Shown: piece by piece, positions 54,339 to 63,249 of the stretch
How positions within the stretch are numbered: position 1 is the stretch's first letter
Layout: each line of letters starts with the position of its first letter
NCBI RefSeq assembly: GCF_031846345.1
Contig: NZ_JAVRHX010000001.1
Coordinates: 62,001 to 126,000 of the forward strand
From: Glaciecola petra
GTDB taxonomy: Bacteria; Pseudomonadota; Gammaproteobacteria; Enterobacterales; Alteromonadaceae
DNA length: 64,000 bases
Direction: 5' to 3'
Notes under the pieces: model-generated
The model's database searches: none
Seen by the model: the letters and a program-made list of their open reading frames with translations, nothing else
What the model was told of the DNA's origin: nothing
Translations under genes and position numbers: made by a program

Positions 54339-55781
54339 TTAATTTTTAGAGGTGTTGAAGCTAATTGCAAATCTAGCACCGCCCAAAACCGTCGATTCTC
54401 CAATAGTCAAAGTGCCTTCGTAACTATGCACTAAATCTAATACTATAGACAAGCCAATACCGTGACCTTGGTCATATGTATCGGCCCTTTTGCCACGATC
54501 GAGTATTGTCAGTTTTTGCGTTTCAGGTATACCATTGCCATCGTCTTCAATGCTTATTACAAGCAAACTTTCGTCTTTATATACATTTAGTAATATTTGT
54601 CTTTGAGCTGCTTTACAGGCATTGTCTAATAGATTCCCTAATATTTCGGTTAAGTCACTTTCGTCACCACGGAAAATAAGCTCAGTACTAGGTTTTTGGC
54701 CATATTTAATGTGAATGTGGGGATAAATTTTCGCCAGAGCGGCGCACAACTTGTCGACTACCTGTGTTACTTCTATGCCTAAGTGCCAAGCTTGATTACC
54801 GGCGCTCTTAGCCCGTTTAAGTTGACGGCTGATTATATGGTTTATGTGGCTAATTTGTTCTTGTGAATCAGAATTCAAGTCTTGTTGACTTTGCATAACC
54901 GCCAAAGGCGTTTTTAGGCTATGAGCTAAGTCAGATAATGAATTGCGATAACGCTGACGTTGGCGCTGCTCGTTTGTTAATAATGTATTTAGTTGCCTTG
55001 CGACAGCTTTTAATTCGTTTGGATACTGCTCAGACAACTGTTCAATTTTACCATCTTGTATAGCGTTTAATTCTTTCGTAAAGCGTGCAAGGGGTTTAAG
55101 TGTCCATACAAGCCAAAACAGTTGAATAATTAGCAGGATAACAATTAAGGCAACTAACCACACCCATAATTGACGCTGGAAGCTTTCAACTTGCTGACTC
55201 AAACTCGCTAAATCTTTAATGATATGGAGCGTAATTACAGGTGATAGTGGGGTGCCAGCATCGGTTTCAGTAGCCTGATCAAATCGCACACTGAAGCTAT
55301 AAATAAAATGCATTTCTTGATTGAGTTCGATTTGCCCAAAATCACTTTCCCCGAGCTCTGGTTGTGGTAGTGTTTTAGCAAGATTTAAAGTTTCATTAAC
55401 ACCTAAAAAAGAATTTGAAAACCATAAAATACGAGACTCAAAACTCGTGTTTTCTGGATTTCCTGTGGCAGTTTTGTTGATATTTTCATTATTTGAAATA
55501 ATAGTATTAGCATTGTTAGAAATAAGCGCATATAAACCCGAGTTAATCACGTTGAACTGGTTTTCTAGCAATACCTCAGGCATTAGTAATTCGTTATTCT
55601 CAAACTCAGTAACAGCCAAGATAGAGTAAAAATAAGCGTTAAGTTGGTCTTGCACATTCTCTTTCACTTGCTGTTCAAACGCATTATTTAAAGCAATACC
55701 AATGCCAGGCAATACAATTATCACAATCAAGAGTGCACTGATTAAAATTCGTGTGCGAAGGGAGTTTAGTGAGTTAATCAT
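54339..55781 (-). CDS. PhoQ-like sensor histidine kinase
   Basis: A 480-residue membrane kinase. TM1 (about 10-30), a periplasmic domain of about 170 residues with acidic patches, TM2 (about 203-226), HAMP-like linker, HisKA with LAHSLKTPLAVMQ (phospho-His) and HATPase_c with N-box LLDNACKAAQ, EDDGNGIP, and HGIGLSIV. The sensor layout and partner are PhoQ-like; magnesium or peptide sensing is not proven. It overlaps the regulator gene by 4 bases. Confidence 0.88.
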   Translation of the reverse strand: MINSLNSLRTRILISALLIVIIVLPGIGIALNNAFEQQVKENVQDQLNAYFYSILAVTEFENNELLMPEVLLENQFNVINSGLYALISNNANTIISNNENINKTATGNPENTSFESRILWFSNSFLGVNETLNLAKTLPQPELGESDFGQIELNQEMHFIYSFSVRFDQATETDAGTPLSPVITLHIIKDLASLSQQVESFQRQLWVWLVALIVILLIIQLFWLVWTLKPLARFTKELNAIQDGKIEQLSEQYPNELKAVARQLNTLLTNEQRQRQRYRNSLSDLAHSLKTPLAVMQSQQDLNSDSQEQISHINHIISRQLKRAKSAGNQAWHLGIEVTQVVDKLCAALAKIYPHIHIKYGQKPSTELIFRGDESDLTEILGNLLDNACKAAQRQILLNVYKDESLLVISIEDDGNGIPETQKLTILDRGKRADTYDQGHGIGLSIVLDLVHSYEGTLTIGESTVLGGARFAISFNTSKN

Positions 55782-56452
55782 GTTAAATGTTTAAGTTTAT
55801 AACCCTGGCCCCTGAGCGTTTCGATCAGATCGAATTTACCCTCTGGGTCGAGCTTTTTTCGTAAACGGCGAACAAATACTTCAATAACATTAGAGTCTAA
55901 ATCAAAATCTTGGTCATAAATATGCTCTATCAAAACACTTTTAGATTTTACTTCGCCAATATGCATCATTAAATAAGCAAATAATTTATATTCAGACCCA
56001 CTCAAACTAATAATTTTTCCCGCCATTGTAATTTCATGACTGCTGATGTTTAAGCATAGCGGGCCATTTTTAATCAGTGGGCTTGCCTTTCCAACCGACC
56101 GTCTAATAAGGGCGTTAAGTCGCGCAATGAGTTCTTCTGGATGGAATGGCTTGCTCAGATAGTCATCAGCACCAGCATCTAAGCCTTCGACTTTATCTTG
56201 CCAATTATCGCGCGCTGTAAGAATAAGAATTGGGTAATCGTGATGGTCTCTACGCAATTCTGTAATAAGCTTAATGCCATCAAGTTTGGGTAAGCCTAAA
56301 TCTATAATAGCTGCATCGTATTCGTACTCTTGACCCTGAAATAGTCCTTCTTCACCATCGCAAGCGGCGTCTACTGTAAAGTTGGCCGATAACAAATGCT
56401 GTTTTAAGTTATTTTGTAAAGTTTGGTCATCTTCAACAAGTAATAAACGCAT
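55778..56452 (-). CDS. PhoP-like OmpR-family response regulator
   Basis: A 224-residue regulator. Receiver domain with acidic pocket EDD (7-9), phospho-acceptor D51 (AAIIDLGLPKLDG) and Lys in LSKPF; winged-helix output domain with SGSEYKLFAYLM and VIEVFVRRLRKKLDPEG. It follows the PepSY gene by 24 bases and overlaps the kinase gene by 4. Targets are unknown; the adjacent PepSY protein and redox operon are candidates. Confidence 0.92.
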   Translation of the reverse strand: MRLLLVEDDQTLQNNLKQHLLSANFTVDAACDGEEGLFQGQEYEYDAAIIDLGLPKLDGIKLITELRRDHHDYPILILTARDNWQDKVEGLDAGADDYLSKPFHPEELIARLNALIRRSVGKASPLIKNGPLCLNISSHEITMAGKIISLSGSEYKLFAYLMMHIGEVKSKSVLIEHIYDQDFDLDSNVIEVFVRRLRKKLDPEGKFDLIETLRGQGYKLKHLT

Positions 56453-56476
56453 GGCAGTTCCTATTTAAACAAAGGA

Positions 56477-56803
56477 TTATCGTCTTCTCATTTGTCCCGA
56501 TTTAGCATCGACATAAACATAAAAAACGGTGCCATCATTCCCTAAGAGTTTTGCCTTATAACCAGGATTACCATTCACTTTGCTTGAACTGACACTTATA
56601 ACCTTCGCTCTGTACCGCGATTTTACCAATGAAGTAGCTTGTTGACGGCTTTTTACTTTTAAGTCTCGAGCATTATTGCTGCGTAAAAAGCCTGAAGTTG
56701 GAGTACTTATTTTCAGAGCATTACTGACAGCATTGTTTGCGCGCGCTTCTTGTAATGGAAGCATGCATAATCCGAACAATATCAATACTAAAGTAAATTT
56801 CAT
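56477..56803 (-). CDS. PepSY domain periplasmic protein
   Basis: A 108-residue protein with signal peptide (to about ARA, 22) and a C-terminal PepSY domain (about 50-106: QQATSLVKSRYRAKVISVSS, GYKAKLLGNDGTVFYVYVDA, SGQMRRR). PepSY proteins in front of OmpR/PhoP-type two-component genes are common and are thought to modulate protease or sensor activity. It is the first gene of the three-gene unit. Confidence 0.85.
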   Translation of the reverse strand: MKFTLVLILFGLCMLPLQEARANNAVSNALKISTPTSGFLRSNNARDLKVKSRQQATSLVKSRYRAKVISVSSSKVNGNPGYKAKLLGNDGTVFYVYVDAKSGQMRRR

Positions 56804-57025
56804 TCAATAAATCCATCAAAGTCTATGGTGTCAGTTTAAAAGATCCTTAACAAATAAGGAACCTAGTGTTTGCTAATAATACAGGTTTACAGAACCTCAT
56901 TTAATTAATGGCACTAAAGCACTTATTATTATATTTGCTAGCTGAACATTAGCTGAATGTTGGATAATTCAGTAATAACTTTGTTATTACGCACTTTGAA
57001 ATCACACAGTAAAGATCAACAAGCT

Positions 57026-57847
57026 TTAATGATTGCCAATGCTCGATGGCGTAAATTTGCTAATTTCCTCATAGTCTGGAGAATCTTCAGATAAGAACAC
57101 TTCGTTGACAATGCTCACAAAAAATAAGAATACAGCAATTACAACTATGACATAAATCATCCCAAGCTTCTTTTGTTTAACGCTATAGGCCTGGCTCAAT
57201 TTATGGAAGAAATAGAGAGTATGAAAGTAGGGTATTAAAAACACCGTTATAAGGGCAAGGGTGTTAAATTCTTGATTGTCATAATTCAATCCTGTCGTAT
57301 TACTGGCATTTTCTAATGTTGTTGGATTATCAACTGTTTCTAAAATTGTTAAATCGAAAAAACCAAAAAGTATGCCTTGAATAAATATCAATGTGCAGCC
57401 TTGATACAATAAATTAGCGCTGAATTGACGATTGTCATCAATTGTTGGCCTAGCGAATACACACCAAATTTTGCCCATTACAATAAACACAATTAAAAAG
57501 AAACTGAACACAACAAGAAACATAGCTTGATGTATCCAAACATCGGTACTATCAGATTCTGCAGTGCCTCCAATGACCAAAAAAATGATCAATAGAAAGA
57601 ACAAAGACTTTGCTAATTGGAGATCGTTCATAAATCGCGAAGAGGGATCTTGGTGATCTTTTGAATTGATACTCAAAGGGCGATAAAACCAATAAGCGGT
57701 TGTTGTTAGTATGCTTAAAAACTTAAGGAAATCTCCAAACACTTCATCCACTAAACCTTTTACTAAGCCTGTAGACTCGGTTTTAATTTCGTCAAAGACC
57801 TCGCTACTAATGCTTTCTTCTTCTTTTTGTTGTTGGTTTTCTGACAT
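57026..57847 (-). CDS. Hypothetical membrane protein, five TM segments
   Basis: A 273-residue protein. A polar, acidic N-terminus (about 1-40, EEESISSEVFDEIKTE) precedes hydrophobic segments near 82-95, 108-128, 150-170, 193-215 and 226-246. It resembles Yip1-like small membrane proteins only in general layout and I do not assign a family. GGAG lies 7 bases before the ATG. No operon partner is evident. Confidence 0.55.
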   Translation of the reverse strand: MSENQQQKEEESISSEVFDEIKTESTGLVKGLVDEVFGDFLKFLSILTTTAYWFYRPLSINSKDHQDPSSRFMNDLQLAKSLFFLLIIFLVIGGTAESDSTDVWIHQAMFLVVFSFFLIVFIVMGKIWCVFARPTIDDNRQFSANLLYQGCTLIFIQGILFGFFDLTILETVDNPTTLENASNTTGLNYDNQEFNTLALITVFLIPYFHTLYFFHKLSQAYSVKQKKLGMIYVIVVIAVFLFFVSIVNEVFLSEDSPDYEEISKFTPSSIGNH

Positions 57848-58093
57848 ACAAGCGCTCCGTGTATTTTTTGCTTATTTTTAGTGTTTTAATCTTATTTTTA
57901 GCGTTTTGCGCGAACCAATATACACTGAAAATATGGCCGAATATATTGACATATCTTTTGATAGTGGGAAATAGTCGACATGTGGGTTCTTAAAGAGAAG
58001 CATTATCACTCTTTAGTAGTGATTTAAAGTCTTAGCACAAAAGCCTTTCGCCGCAGCAAAGATGCACCAACAAAATTGTCTTCAATAAAGGCA

Positions 58094-58288
58094 TCAATAT
58101 CCATATCGAGTAAGCGAGCGATGTTCAACTAGAGCTGGGTCGGGTTTTACTATAGCTACCGCTTTTTCCGCTTGATCTGTAGACGGCTTAGTTTTTTTTC
58201 ATTCATATGCCCTTGCTCTCGACTGCAAGACATAAGGGCAAAAGACAATACTATGAGCAAGATGACAATATGTTTATTTAGTGACAAT
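58094..58288 (-). CDS. Short lipoprotein-like ORF, possibly a remnant
   Basis: A 64-codon frame starting with TTG: after SLNKH comes a hydrophobic run IVILLIVLSFALMSC with an LMSC lipobox, then a polar part TDQAEKAVAIVKPDPALVEH and a TGA stop. In another frame, directly after the stop, LDMDIDAFIEDNFVGASLLR continues to a stop at 58024-58026, so a single frameshift could have split a longer gene. No Shine-Dalgarno is seen, and the start abuts the katG terminator. It may be a decayed gene rather than an expressed one. Confidence 0.3.
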
Positions 58289-58292
58289 AAAA

Positions 58293-58320
58293 ATAATGCC
58301 GGCAATTGCCGGCGTTATTA
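58293..58320 (-). terminator. Rho-independent terminator of katG
   Basis: Minus-strand stem from arms 58309-58320 and 58293-58304 (core GCCGGC on both sides, 11 of 12 paired plus one G-T), loop AATT, followed by five T residues (complement of 58290-58294). It lies 25 bases after the katG stop. Confidence 0.88.
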
Positions 58321-58345
58321 AAATTAAACTAGCAAACAAGTACAA

Positions 58346-60514
58346 CTAGTCCAAAAGATCAAAGCGGTCGTTGTTCATTACTTTGTTCCAGGCAGCCACG
58401 AAGTCTCGCACAAATTTTTCTGCGTTGTCATCTTGCGCATAAAGTTCAGCATATGAACGAAGCACTGAGTTTGAACCAAAGACTAAATCTGCGCTGGTAG
58501 CCGTGTATCTCCGTTTGCCAGTGACTCTGTCTTTCAATTCATAAGTACCATCACCTAGTGGCTCCCATGACATCGACATATCGGTTAAGTTGACAAAAAA
58601 GTCGGTGCTAAGTTGGCCCACTGTGTCTGTAAACACACCATGCAAAGAACCTGCAAAGTTAGTGCCTAATACTCTCATGCCACCAACTAACACTGTCATC
58701 TCCGATGCAGATAGTCCCAGTAATTGGGCGCGGTCTAGCATCATAGCTTCAGGTGAAACGGCATATTCTTTAAGTTGAAAATTCCTAAAACCATCGGCAA
58801 GCACTTGCAATACCTCAAAGCTTTCTGCATCTGTTTGCTTATCAGAAGCATCACCTCGACCTGCTGCAAACGGGACTTCAATGTCAAATCCGGCAGCTTT
58901 AATGGATTGTTCAAGGCCAACATTACCAGCTAAAACAATAGTATCAGCAATAGATGCTCCCGTTTGTGAAGCAATATCTTCAATCACACCCAAAACCTTA
59001 GTTAAGCGCTCAGGCTCATTCGCTACCCAGTCTTTTTGAGGTGCTAATCGAATACGAGCACCGTTGGCGCCGCCGCGTTTATCTGAGCCGCGATAGGTTC
59101 TAGCACTATCCCATGCGGTCGCAATCATGTCAGCAGAAGACAAACCACTTGCCGCAAGTTTTGCTTTGACTGTAGCAATGTCATAATCGCTTGACCCAAG
59201 TGGTATAGGGTCTTGCCATATTAATTCTTCATTGGGTACATCAGGACCCAAATAATTAGCGCTTGGTCCCATGTCTCTGTGAGTCAACTTAAACCAAGCT
59301 CTGGCAAAGGTGTCTTGAAAATAAGCAGGGTCTTGCATAAATTTCTGACATATATCGTGATAAATGGGGTCGACCTTCATCGCCATATCTGCATCAGTCA
59401 TCATTGGCATTCTTTTGACAGACAAATCAGTCGGATCAGCAGGTTTTTCGCTTTCAGGCATGTTAACGGGTTGATACTGATGCGCACCCGCCGGTGATTT
59501 TGTCAATTCCCATTCATAGTTAAATAAATAGTCAAAATATCCCATGTCAAATTTAAGGGGCTCTTTTGTCCAAGCACCCTCAATGCCTGAGGTAAACGTT
59601 TTATTGGCTTTGCCATTATGTTGTGGATTTTCCCAGCCAAGCGCTTGTTTATGTATGGGGCAGCCTTCTGGCTCTGGGCCAATGTCGCTTCCGTCTGTGG
59701 CACCATGTGCTTTACCAACGGTATGTCCACCACAAGTTAAAGCAGCAGTTTCTTCGTCGTTCATCGCCATACGCGAAAAGGTTTCTCTGATATGCAGAGC
59801 CGTTTTAGCAGGGTCAGGGTTGCCGTTAACACCTTCTGGATTAACGTAAATTAAACCCATATGCACGGCCGCTAAGGGGTTTTCTAGTGTACTGGGAGTT
59901 TCTAAATCACCATAACGATTCTCAGACGGGGCTAACCACTCGTTCTCACCACCCCAATAAACGTCTTTTTCTGGTCCCCAAATGTCTTCTCGGCCAAAAC
60001 CAAAACCGAAAGTTTTAAGTCCCATGGATTCATATGCAATATTGCCACTTAGAATAATCAAGTCGGCCCAGCTTAATGCATTTCCGTATTTCTTTTTCAT
60101 AGGCCACAATAAACGACGTGCTTTGTCTAAGCTTGCATTGTCGGGCCACGAGTTTAATGGTGCAAAGCGAATATTTCCAGAGCCTGCGCCGCCCCTGCCA
60201 TCACCCATACGATATGAACCAGCCGAGTGCCATGCTAATCGAATCATGAGTCCACCATAGTGACCCCAATCAGCTGGCCACCAGTCTTGGCTATCAGTTA
60301 GTAAGGTTCTTAAATCAGATTTTACAGCTTCGAAATCTAAGTTTTTTACTGCATTACGATGGTTGTAATCGCTATCCATCGGATCTGTGCGAGCATCGTG
60401 TTGGTGCAAAATATCTAGGTTTAATGTTTCGGGCCACCATTTTGTTACTGAGTCATTTGACCCTGTGTTACCACCATGCATAACAGGGCAGCCACTTGCT
60501 GTTGATTTTGACAT
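58346..60514 (-). CDS. katG: Catalase-peroxidase KatG
   Basis: Cytoplasmic haem enzyme with catalase and peroxidase activity. The 722-residue protein has distal R92, W95 and H96 (IRLAWHSAG), proximal H264 (CGGHTVGKAHG), and the Met-Tyr-Trp cross-link set W95, Y223 (LIYVNPEGVNG) and M249. The second, haem-free domain (about 420-722) is complete. GGAG lies 6 bases before the ATG. It probably belongs to the OxyR regulon with ahpC/ahpF, though no OxyR box was confirmed. Confidence 0.97.
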   Translation of the reverse strand: MSKSTASGCPVMHGGNTGSNDSVTKWWPETLNLDILHQHDARTDPMDSDYNHRNAVKNLDFEAVKSDLRTLLTDSQDWWPADWGHYGGLMIRLAWHSAGSYRMGDGRGGAGSGNIRFAPLNSWPDNASLDKARRLLWPMKKKYGNALSWADLIILSGNIAYESMGLKTFGFGFGREDIWGPEKDVYWGGENEWLAPSENRYGDLETPSTLENPLAAVHMGLIYVNPEGVNGNPDPAKTALHIRETFSRMAMNDEETAALTCGGHTVGKAHGATDGSDIGPEPEGCPIHKQALGWENPQHNGKANKTFTSGIEGAWTKEPLKFDMGYFDYLFNYEWELTKSPAGAHQYQPVNMPESEKPADPTDLSVKRMPMMTDADMAMKVDPIYHDICQKFMQDPAYFQDTFARAWFKLTHRDMGPSANYLGPDVPNEELIWQDPIPLGSSDYDIATVKAKLAASGLSSADMIATAWDSARTYRGSDKRGGANGARIRLAPQKDWVANEPERLTKVLGVIEDIASQTGASIADTIVLAGNVGLEQSIKAAGFDIEVPFAAGRGDASDKQTDAESFEVLQVLADGFRNFQLKEYAVSPEAMMLDRAQLLGLSASEMTVLVGGMRVLGTNFAGSLHGVFTDTVGQLSTDFFVNLTDMSMSWEPLGDGTYELKDRVTGKRRYTATSADLVFGSNSVLRSYAELYAQDDNAEKFVRDFVAAWNKVMNNDRFDLLD

Positions 60515-60768
60515 TTTAATCTCCGATAGATTTATATGACGAGCTTTCGTCTCAAGTTAATTACCTCATTAACTATAGACCTTTACATAAAGTATTCATC
60601 TGAATAAAACAGATTGATTCAATCGTTTGTGTCTATTTATAGCCTTTGAAAGCTCATTCATTTTGAAGAACTTAGGCTTTAGGTAACGTTCAGCTTCCAT
60701 TCATTTGCCTTTATTAAAATAGTACCTAATTGAAGCAAAATTGACTGCATAAAGAGCGGAGATTAGTC

Positions 60769-61716
60769 ATGAAAAAAAGTACGTTAACACATGAAATTAC
60801 TGAAAATAGCGCGCAAACATTTTCTACTTATTCATTGCCAAAGCAACTCAAATCATTAGGAAAGTGCGCTATATTTTTGTTGCTTAGTTTATTCTCTGGG
60901 ATGAACGCAGTTGCAGAGGCAGAGCTAAAAAACAAACAAAGCGTGCGTTCCATAATAGTGAATTATGATGGGCAAATTCCAAAGCAAAAACTAAGTAAAT
61001 TCGCGAAAGGCAAGAATGAAGCACAATTATTTGCTTTTGATGCGATAAACCAACTAGAGACATTGCAAATAGAACGTAAAACCCGTGAGCAGGTAATGGC
61101 AGAACGCAAATTAGAGCATTTGAATAAGGTTAATCAATCATTTGATGCACTTGCTTCAGAAAACAGCAGCTCGCAAAGCGGAAAATCTCAAGCCATTAGA
61201 GAGTATCTAGAATTTGATATCTATTCAGCAAATAGTCGTTTGTTTGAAGACAATGACAGTGATGGTTTTTATCAGACATTTAGTGTTAGCTTCGACGCTG
61301 ATGTATATGGCGCTTACGCTGGTCAACGGGCGCAAGTATTCGCTGATTTATATCTTAGCCGAGATGGTGGTCCATGGGAGCTATATTTTACTACTGAGTC
61401 ATTTACCATTTTTGATGATACCGACGAGGATGAGTTTGAAGTATTAACTACCTTAGATTTAGGTTTTAGTACACAACACTATGATGTACTCATTGATTTA
61501 TATGAAGTAGGTTATAGCGATATTGTGGCAACGGTGAGTGGGGAGCAGCTCGATTCATTATATGCATTACCGCTAGAAAGTGCCGATCGTGATATCTATG
61601 TGGTGGAAACAGTTACTACAAGTGTGTCTATTGGTGCAGGAAGTTTTTCAAGTTTCATGATTATAGGCTTGCTTATTGTCTTTACCTTGCGAATTCTTTT
61701 CACCAAAAAAGACTGA
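60769..61716 (+). CDS. Choice-of-anchor H family surface protein
   Basis: A 315-residue exported protein. A long N-region precedes the hydrophobic signal core (about 34-49, IFLLLSLFSGMNAVAEA). The middle domain includes EYLEFDIYSANSRLFEDNDS (given in part: FDIYSANSRLFED), DGFYQTFSVSFDADVYG and an acidic FDDTDEDEFE patch. The C-terminus has GAGSFSSFMIIGLLIVFTLR followed by a basic end, resembling a GlyGly-CTERM sorting signal processed by rhombosortase. This matches the choice-of-anchor H family. Function unknown. GGAG precedes the ATG; it diverges from katG. Confidence 0.72.
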   Translation: MKKSTLTHEITENSAQTFSTYSLPKQLKSLGKCAIFLLLSLFSGMNAVAEAELKNKQSVRSIIVNYDGQIPKQKLSKFAKGKNEAQLFAFDAINQLETLQIERKTREQVMAERKLEHLNKVNQSFDALASENSSSQSGKSQAIREYLEFDIYSANSRLFEDNDSDGFYQTFSVSFDADVYGAYAGQRAQVFADLYLSRDGGPWELYFTTESFTIFDDTDEDEFEVLTTLDLGFSTQHYDVLIDLYEVGYSDIVATVSGEQLDSLYALPLESADRDIYVVETVTTSVSIGAGSFSSFMIIGLLIVFTLRILFTKKD

Positions 61717-61762
61717 GGGCAATATTGTCGATTTTTAACTTGATAAAGAGGAGCTAATACAA

Positions 61763-61798
61763 AAAAACCGCTGAACTCAATAGAGCAAAGCGGTTTTT
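61763..61798. terminator. Bidirectional terminator before rpmE end
   Basis: Arms AAAAACCGCT (61763-61772) and AGCGGTTTTT (61789-61798) with a 16-base loop. A-run on one side and T-run on the other allow use by both the plus-strand surface-protein gene and minus-strand rpmE. Confidence 0.85.
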
Positions 61799-61832
61799 AA
61801 CAAGAGTGCTTTTACTAAAGCGACTGTTGTAT

Positions 61833-62045
61833 TTATTTCTTGCTAAGTGCACCAAAACGTTTCTTGAACTTGTCAACACGGCCACCGGTGTCAACATTAC
61901 GTTGCTTACCTGTGTAGAACGGGTGACAAGCAGAACATACGTCAAGGTTAATGTCTTTACCTAGCGTAGAGCGCACTTTAAGTACATTGCCGCAAGAACA
62001 TGTTGCGGTTATTTCTTCATATGTAGGATGAATATCAGCTTTCAT
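61833..62045 (-). CDS. rpmE: 50S ribosomal protein L31 (zinc-binding form)
   Basis: L31, 70 residues, with four cysteines C16, C18, C37 and C40 (ATCSCGN, DVCSACHPFYTGK), the zinc-binding C+ type. The KxxDIHPxY start and HPFYTGKQR motif are diagnostic. A C- paralogue used in zinc starvation is not in this window. It diverges from the hydrolase-priA pair, close to the E. coli rpmE/priA arrangement. Confidence 0.97.
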   Translation of the reverse strand: MKADIHPTYEEITATCSCGNVLKVRSTLGKDINLDVCSACHPFYTGKQRNVDTGGRVDKFKKRFGALSKK

Positions 62046-62286
62046 GGGTTACCTATATTTTTTAGGCCGCCTCGCTATACAACCCGAAGTCGCACACCAA
62101 GCGTCGTTAATTAAAATGAGTGCTGAACAATCAACACTCTGAATTTTGGAGCGCGCATATTATACAAAACTGGCCAAAGCATCAAGTTATTTGTTTTTAT
62201 ATAATGCTTTATTGTGTGTGTATTAACTGTATTTAGAGGTATATTATAATAACCAAAGCAGTTTTTGCGATAATAAAGTGAGAGTA

Positions 62287-63249
62287 ATGTACAAGCTAAA
62301 CAAGCCGGTAATACCGGTAAATAGATTATTGGCAATCAAACGCTTGCTTATTGTTAGCTGCACTGCTTTGGTGTGTGTGTTTTTGATTGCATGTGAACAA
62401 ACCAACCAACAAAGTGCCAATAAAGAACGTCCTAGCCAAGCGCCGGTAGGCAAACATCTATTTTTGTTTACACAGTGGCAAGGACCGGCGATAAAAGTGT
62501 GGGCATACAAACCTAAAGCATATAATCAACACACAAAAGTGTTGTTTGTTATGCATGGCACAAATCGAGACGCCGATCGTTATCGTGACGAATGGGCTGA
62601 CCATGCAGAACAAAACAATATATTATTAATTGTGCCGCAGTTCTCTAGAGAGGACTTTCCCGGGGCTGACGGGTATAACTTAGGTAACATGTTTGCTGCA
62701 GGAAGCGATTATCAAAGTAAGAATATAAAAGCACAATGGTCTTACTCAGCAATCGAGCCACTATTTTCATATGTCAAGAGAGCCTATCAAAACACACAAT
62801 CGACTTATATGATGTATGGTCACTCTGCAGGTTCACAGTTTGTTCATCGCTTTATATATTTTGTGCCAGAAGCACGAGCATCTAAAATAATAAGCGCCAA
62901 TGCTGGGTGGTATACCATGCCAAATTTTGAGCTTAATTTCCCTTATGGATTGAAAAACACCACAGCAACCCAAGCCGATATCACCAAGGCGTTGCAAAAG
63001 CCTTTGTTAGTCTTGTTGGGTGAAGACGACAATGACCCCAACCATAGGAGTTTACGTAAGGCTGAACAGGCTATGTTGCAAGGTCCGCATAGACTTGCTC
63101 GTGGGCATACATTTTTTGCTCAAGCGCAGCTTAAAGCGCACACTCAAAACATCGATTTTGAGTGGCAACTTGTTACAGTGCCAAATGTAGGCCATCAAAA
63201 TGGACTAATGGCAAAAGCGGCGATTGAGTATTTGATGCAAGATGAGTGA
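62287..63249 (+). CDS. Alpha/beta-hydrolase lipoprotein
   Basis: A 320-residue envelope hydrolase. The signal has a lipobox-like FLIAC. The fold motifs are VLFVMHGTNRDADRYRDEW (oxyanion region), nucleophile elbow YGHSAGSQF, acid LLGEDDND and late histidine VGHQNG, an intact Ser-Asp-His triad. It resembles PHB-depolymerase/feruloyl-esterase-like hydrolases; the substrate is unknown. ATG 62287 is used; a GTG at 62278 is possible. It overlaps priA by 8 bases, so it was placed as a coupled gene in front of priA. Confidence 0.78.
   Translation: MYKLNKPVIPVNRLLAIKRLLIVSCTALVCVFLIACEQTNQQSANKERPSQAPVGKHLFLFTQWQGPAIKVWAYKPKAYNQHTKVLFVMHGTNRDADRYRDEWADHAEQNNILLIVPQFSREDFPGADGYNLGNMFAAGSDYQSKNIKAQWSYSAIEPLFSYVKRAYQNTQSTYMMYGHSAGSQFVHRFIYFVPEARASKIISANAGWYTMPNFELNFPYGLKNTTATQADITKALQKPLLVLLGEDDNDPNHRSLRKAEQAMLQGPHRLARGHTFFAQAQLKAHTQNIDFEWQLVTVPNVGHQNGLMAKAAIEYLMQDE

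Larger units (their letters stand above)
57848..58345. other. Intergenic region downstream of katG
   Basis: Contains the katG terminator (58293-58320) and one short lipoprotein-like ORF (58094-58288). The remainder, 57848-58020, is AT-rich and includes the promoter region of the membrane protein gene; nothing else was recognised. Confidence 0.4.
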
